From an uncultured Caulobacterales bacterium (GTDB taxonomy: Bacteria; Pseudomonadota; Alphaproteobacteria; Caulobacterales; Caulobacteraceae): 64,000 bases of DNA. A program made the translations under genes and the position numbers. How positions within the stretch are numbered: position 1 is the stretch's first letter; every line of letters begins with the position of its first letter. Positions 61,069-64,000 of this stretch are shown in pieces. Location of the stretch: positions 1 through 64,000 of the forward strand of contig CAILTK010000038.1 in assembly GCA_903837135.1 (NCBI GenBank), in the 5' to 3' direction. The notes beneath the pieces were generated by a model, which made no database searches, was not told the origin of the DNA, and saw only the letters and a program-made list of their open reading frames with translations.

Positions 61069-62259
61069 TCAGAGGCCAAGCACGAGCTTGGCGATGATAT
61101 CCCGCTGGATCTCGTTCGAGCCGCCGTAGATGGAGGCGGCTCGGTTGTTCAGATAACGCGCCATAGCCGTAAGCGTTTGCTCCGGGCCGACCGGCGAGAG
61201 GTTGGAGCCGGGCGCCCGGGCTTGCGGCTGGTGCACCGCCGCATAGATCCCCGCCACGTCGACGCCGATATGATCGATACCCTGCAGCGCCTCGGTTCCC
61301 TGCGCCTTCAGCATCGACGAGGCCGGTCCAGGCTTTCCACCGGTCGATTGCGAGCTGAGGACGCGCTGCTCCGTCATGCTGATCGCGGTGTTGCGAATCT
61401 CCGCCTCGACAAGCTTTCGCCGGAAGTCCGGATCGTCCGCCAGCGGCGCGCCGTCGAGCGAAGCGTTCTGCCGCAGTCCTTGCAGCGTCACGGCGAGGCC
61501 CGGCCCCATGCCGCCGCCCCGCTCGAACTCCAGAAGATATTTGGCCACCCGCCAGCCGTCGTCCTCCTTGCCCAGCCGGTTGGCCGTCGGCACGCGCACG
61601 TCGTCGAAGAAGACTTGGTTGACCTCGTGCTCGCCGGCGAGGGTGATGATCGGGTCGATGCGGACGCCTGGGCTCGCCATGTCGAGCAGCAGGAAGGTGA
61701 TGCCCGCCTGCGGGCGGCCGTCGCTCCGCGTTCGAACCAGGCAGAACATGCGGTTGGCGTGGTGCGCGTGCGTCGTCCAGATCTTGGAGCCGTTCAATAC
61801 ATAATCGTCGCCATCGCGCTCGGCCCTGAGCTGCAGCGAGGCGAGATCCGAGCCGGAGCCGGGTTCGGAATAGCCCTGGCACCAGTAGTCCTCGCCCGAC
61901 AGGATCCGCGGCAGGTAGTGGGCCTTCTGAGCGTCTGTCCCGAAGCCCATGATGCAGGGGCCGACCATCTTCAGACCCATGGGCGCAAGGTTCGGCGCAC
62001 AGGCCCGGGCGCATTCGGCCTGAAAGATATGGCGCTGCATTTCGGTCCAGCCCGGTCCGCCGTACTCGCGCGGCCAGGACGGCGCGGCCCAGCCGCGGGC
62101 GTTCAGGATCGCCTGCCAACGCAGGCTGTACTCCGGGTCGGTGAAGACGCTGGTGGCGCGGCGGCCGACCGCCGCCAACTCGGACGTCAGGGCCGTGGCC
62201 AGAAAGGCGCGGACGTCGTCGCGGAACCGGAGCTCGTGTCGGGAAAGGTTCAGGTCCAC
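61069..62259 (-). CDS. Acyl-CoA dehydrogenase
   Basis: FAD-dependent enzyme that introduces a double bond into an acyl-CoA, 396 residues with the chosen GTG at 62259 ([19 protein letters not shown]). Flavin and substrate motifs are [29 protein letters not shown] and the C-terminal [20 protein letters not shown]. The frame is open further upstream to 62526, but those residues overlap the divergent regulator and do not resemble the family. It is the first gene of the 58439-62259 operon. The start has no clear ribosome site, so it is uncertain. Confidence 0.9.
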   Translation of the reverse strand: MDLNLSRHELRFRDDVRAFLATALTSELAAVGRRATSVFTDPEYSLRWQAILNARGWAAPSWPREYGGPGWTEMQRHIFQAECARACAPNLAPMGLKMVGPCIMGFGTDAQKAHYLPRILSGEDYWCQGYSEPGSGSDLASLQLRAERDGDDYVLNGSKIWTTHAHHANRMFCLVRTRSDGRPQAGITFLLLDMASPGVRIDPIITLAGEHEVNQVFFDDVRVPTANRLGKEDDGWRVAKYLLEFERGGGMGPGLAVTLQGLRQNASLDGAPLADDPDFRRKLVEAEIRNTAISMTEQRVLSSQSTGGKPGPASSMLKAQGTEALQGIDHIGVDVAGIYAAVHQPQARAPGSNLSPVGPEQTLTAMARYLNNRAASIYGGSNEIQRDIIAKLVLGL

Positions 62260-62367
62260 CGGACGCGCCAATCGATTGAAGAGGGTGGCTGTTGAAGCGG
62301 TGGCCGGAGTGAACTCACAACTTTGAACGTCGGGGAAGCATGGCGGATCACCCCCTTCGGCGCCAAG

Positions 62368-62383
62368 CTGTGAAAAGTCACAG
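62368..62383. promoter_or_regulatory. 16-bp palindrome, copy 1 (before LuxR solo and acyl-CoA dehydrogenase)
   Basis: CTGTGAAAAGTCACAG: arms CTGTGA and TCACAG with a 4-base centre. It ends 6 bases before the LuxR start and 109 bases upstream of the dehydrogenase start. It differs at 2 of 16 positions from copy 2 at 63161-63176. Confidence 0.75.
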
Positions 62384-62389
62384 GGCGCC

Positions 62390-63142
62390 ATGACGGATTC
62401 AGAACAAGACCTCCCAGCCCTGTGGAGCAGCATTGGTCGGCTGGCCGAACTGGTCGCGCAGGCGGGACGGAGCATCGGCCTGCCGCTCACGGCCGCGTCT
62501 TCGAACCTGGCCGATCCGCTTCCCATGCGCGACGCGGAGGGGCGGCCCTATGCGGAGACCCACTTCCGCTGGGTCGAGATGGAGGAGCCGTACTGGCGAA
62601 ACCGCCGGCTGGCGTTGAGCGTGCCGGTGCTCAAGGCCGTGCGCCTGACGTCGGAGCCCTTCTACTTCGATGGCGATCGCCTGATGAGCTGGCGCCCCAA
62701 CCTCATGCTTCAATCGGTCGACACCAGCGGGGCGGTCGAAGAATACGGCGTTCGTTCCGCTATCGTCGCCCCTGTGCATCTGCCGTTCGGCGTCCTCGGC
62801 GCGGTGGTCTGGGGAAGCGCGGAGCCGCTCGAGAGCCTGAAAAGCGCCTTCGCTGAATCCGCCGACGCCATGTTCGCCCTGGCCCTCAAGTTCATCAGCG
62901 CCCACGCCGAAGCCTCGGGCCTCAGGGCGCCGTCGGACGGGGCGCCGACGCCGCGGGAGGTCCAGTGTCTTCGCTGGGCGGCGCTCGGCAAGACCGACTC
63001 CGAGATCGCCCAGATCCTGGAAATCTCGGTGCCGACGGTGCGCTTCCACCTCAAGAACGCCGCCTGCAAGCTCGACGCCTCCAGCCGCGCGCACGCGATC
63101 TATCGCGCCACCGCTCTCGGGTTCGTCACGACCTTGCGTTGA
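62390..63142 (+). CDS. LuxR-family regulator with divergent ligand domain
   Basis: The 250-residue protein has an autoinducer-binding-like N-terminal domain and a LuxR helix-turn-helix (APTPREVQCLRWAALGKTDS then EIAQILEISVPTVRFHLKNA). In the ligand domain the Asp-Pro of classical AHL receptors is replaced by Val-Pro (LALSVPVLKAVR), so an acyl-homoserine lactone is unlikely to be the signal. No luxI is near it. It is divergent from the dehydrogenase operon and upstream of a TonB receptor, with the same palindrome before both. The likely effector is a substrate or product of the pathway. Confidence 0.88.
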   Translation: MTDSEQDLPALWSSIGRLAELVAQAGRSIGLPLTAASSNLADPLPMRDAEGRPYAETHFRWVEMEEPYWRNRRLALSVPVLKAVRLTSEPFYFDGDRLMSWRPNLMLQSVDTSGAVEEYGVRSAIVAPVHLPFGVLGAVVWGSAEPLESLKSAFAESADAMFALALKFISAHAEASGLRAPSDGAPTPREVQCLRWAALGKTDSEIAQILEISVPTVRFHLKNAACKLDASSRAHAIYRATALGFVTTLR

Positions 63143-63160
63143 GGGGTTCCCGGCGGGCGC

Positions 63161-63176
63161 CTGTCAGAAGTCACAG
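63161..63176. promoter_or_regulatory. 16-bp palindrome, copy 2 (before TonB receptor)
   Basis: CTGTCAGAAGTCACAG, matching copy 1 at 14 of 16 positions and keeping the right arm TCACAG intact. It lies 78 bases upstream of the receptor start. Confidence 0.7.
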
Positions 63177-63254
63177 CTTGTCCGCGACCCCGTTCTTCCC
63201 GCTCCATGACGACCATAAGGCCGCCAAAAGGCCAGGGCTGAGGGAAACGCATCG

Positions 63255-64000
63255 ATGGCCGGCAGTCGCACGGGACGAGTCTCACTGTTCGCGGGGGCCA
63301 TGCTCCTCGTCGGCCTGCCGTTCGCGGCCACGGCGCAGACCGCGGCGCCGACCGCGCCCGCGGACGCCGCCAGCTCGGACACCATCGTCGTCACCGCGCA
63401 GCGGCGCGAACAGCAGGCCAACGCCGTACCGCTTTCGATCCAGGCCTTCAGCGGCGCCCAGCTGAAGGAGTTGCACATCACCGGCGTGTCCGACCTGTCG
63501 GCCGTGGCGCCGAGCTTCACCGTCTCCAAGGGCTATGAGGGCGTGCCGATCTATACGCTGCGCGGGATCGGCTTCAACACCATCAACCTGTCGTCCACCT
63601 CGACGGTCGGCACCTACGTCGACGAGGTGGCCTACGCCTACCCGTTCATGAATTCGGGGCCGATCTACGACCTGCAGCGGGTCGAGGTGCTCGAGGGGCC
63701 GCAGGGCACGCTTTACGGCCGCAACACCACCGCCGGCCTGGTCGACTTCATCACCAACAAGCCCAAGGACCATTTCGACGCCGGTCTGACGGCCGAGGTC
63801 GGCAACTACGCCACCCACAACTTCGAAGGCTATATCACCGGGCCGCTGACGCAGGGCCTCACCGGGCGTCTGGCCTTCCGCACCGAGGACAGCGACGACG
63901 GCTGGCAGAAGAGCCAGAGCCGGCCCGGCGACAAGCTCGGCCGTATCCACAATTACGGCGTCCGGGGCGAACTGTCCTGGCGGCCCAACGACCGGTTCTC
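63255..64000 (+). CDS. TonB-dependent receptor (partial, runs off window)
   Basis: The first 248 residues are inside the window. Signal peptide (RVSLFAGAMLLVGLPFAATAQ), TonB-box-like DTIVVTAQRREQ, plug domain (VPLSIQAFSGAQLKELHITGVSDL; LQRVEVLEGPQGTLYGRNTTAGLVDFIT) and first barrel strands. The family is one common in sphingomonad and Caulobacter-like genomes for large hydrophobic substrates. ATG 63255 is the start. Its promoter region holds palindrome copy 2. It is likely the uptake arm of the dehydrogenase/oxygenase cluster to its left. Confidence 0.93.
   Translation, partial: MAGSRTGRVSLFAGAMLLVGLPFAATAQTAAPTAPADAASSDTIVVTAQRREQQANAVPLSIQAFSGAQLKELHITGVSDLSAVAPSFTVSKGYEGVPIYTLRGIGFNTINLSSTSTVGTYVDEVAYAYPFMNSGPIYDLQRVEVLEGPQGTLYGRNTTAGLVDFITNKPKDHFDAGLTAEVGNYATHNFEGYITGPLTQGLTGRLAFRTEDSDDGWQKSQSRPGDKLGRIHNYGVRGELSWRPNDRF

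Noticed and set aside
62260-62526. N-terminal extension of the acyl-CoA dehydrogenase
   Set aside because: The extra residues do not resemble the family and overlap the divergent LuxR gene. The family N-terminus begins at about 62259.
1-64000. CRISPR arrays, tRNA or rRNA genes and insertion sequences
   Set aside because: I found no regularly spaced repeats, no transposase or integrase motifs, and no recognisable RNA gene core.

Overview
The window is GC-rich, densely coded bacterial DNA from a Gram-negative organism (TonB receptors, porins, RND and EmrAB-type efflux with outer-membrane factors, periplasmic lipoproteins). Hopanoid genes (hpnM, hpnN), a LuxI/LuxR pair, frequent GTG/TTG starts and a GGAAC-N17-CGTT promoter of the alphaproteobacterial EcfG general-stress type all point to an alphaproteobacterium, most plausibly Caulobacterales or a relative. 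That placement is inference; no rRNA or tRNA is present. I see no CRISPR array, transposase, integrase or prophage gene.

Layout. 1-4680: isoprenoid precursor genes ispG-ispA-dxs followed by hpnM. 4681-11352: a BBP2-type porin, an orphan KdpE-like regulator, a two-lobed aspartic protease with a PDZ-like tail, and a TonB receptor. 11353-19064: hpnN behind a TetR gene, divergent from an EmrA-EmrB-outer membrane factor operon across a palindromic operator. 19071-23490: chemoreceptor, porin and a BON-like lipoprotein. 23600-28888: a structured leader or small RNA, then an overlapping response regulator / LysM-FecR protein / CHASE2 histidine kinase operon and two small orphan genes. 28881-35528: MexEF-OprN-like RND pump with its TetR regulator and TACCG-N2-CGGTA operators. 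35563-40613: a large unrecognised exported protein, a small orphan, luxI, luxR and an XRE regulator. 40856-47073: MDR oxidoreductase, fasciclin protein, M1 aminopeptidase, and a divergent TetR/SDR pair. 47093-50826: hybrid kinase divergent from a stress-type operon (25-residue membrane peptide, membrane protein, DUF2252 protein). 50849-57218: tesA divergent from ybbA-ybbP, an esterase and a P1 peptidase. 57359-64000: bioB, an acyl-CoA ligase / MpaB-like oxygenase / acyl-CoA dehydrogenase operon, a LuxR solo and a TonB receptor that runs off the window.

How the parts work together. ispG, ispA and dxs supply farnesyl diphosphate, the precursor of squalene and hopanoids; HpnM and HpnN are the periplasmic and RND-type hopanoid trafficking proteins. 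The efflux, porin and receptor genes make this an envelope-centred region. The right end looks like a self-contained uptake-and-degradation module: the receptor imports a hydrophobic substrate, the oxygenase, ligase and dehydrogenase process it, and the LuxR solo probably controls both arms through a shared 16-bp palindrome seen before its own gene and before the receptor.

The best candidates for something undescribed are this LuxR-solo regulon, the EcfG-type divergent promoter region with its micro-membrane protein, the LysM-FecR/CHASE2 signalling operon with its structured leader, and the split hopanoid locus wired to a TetR/efflux control region.
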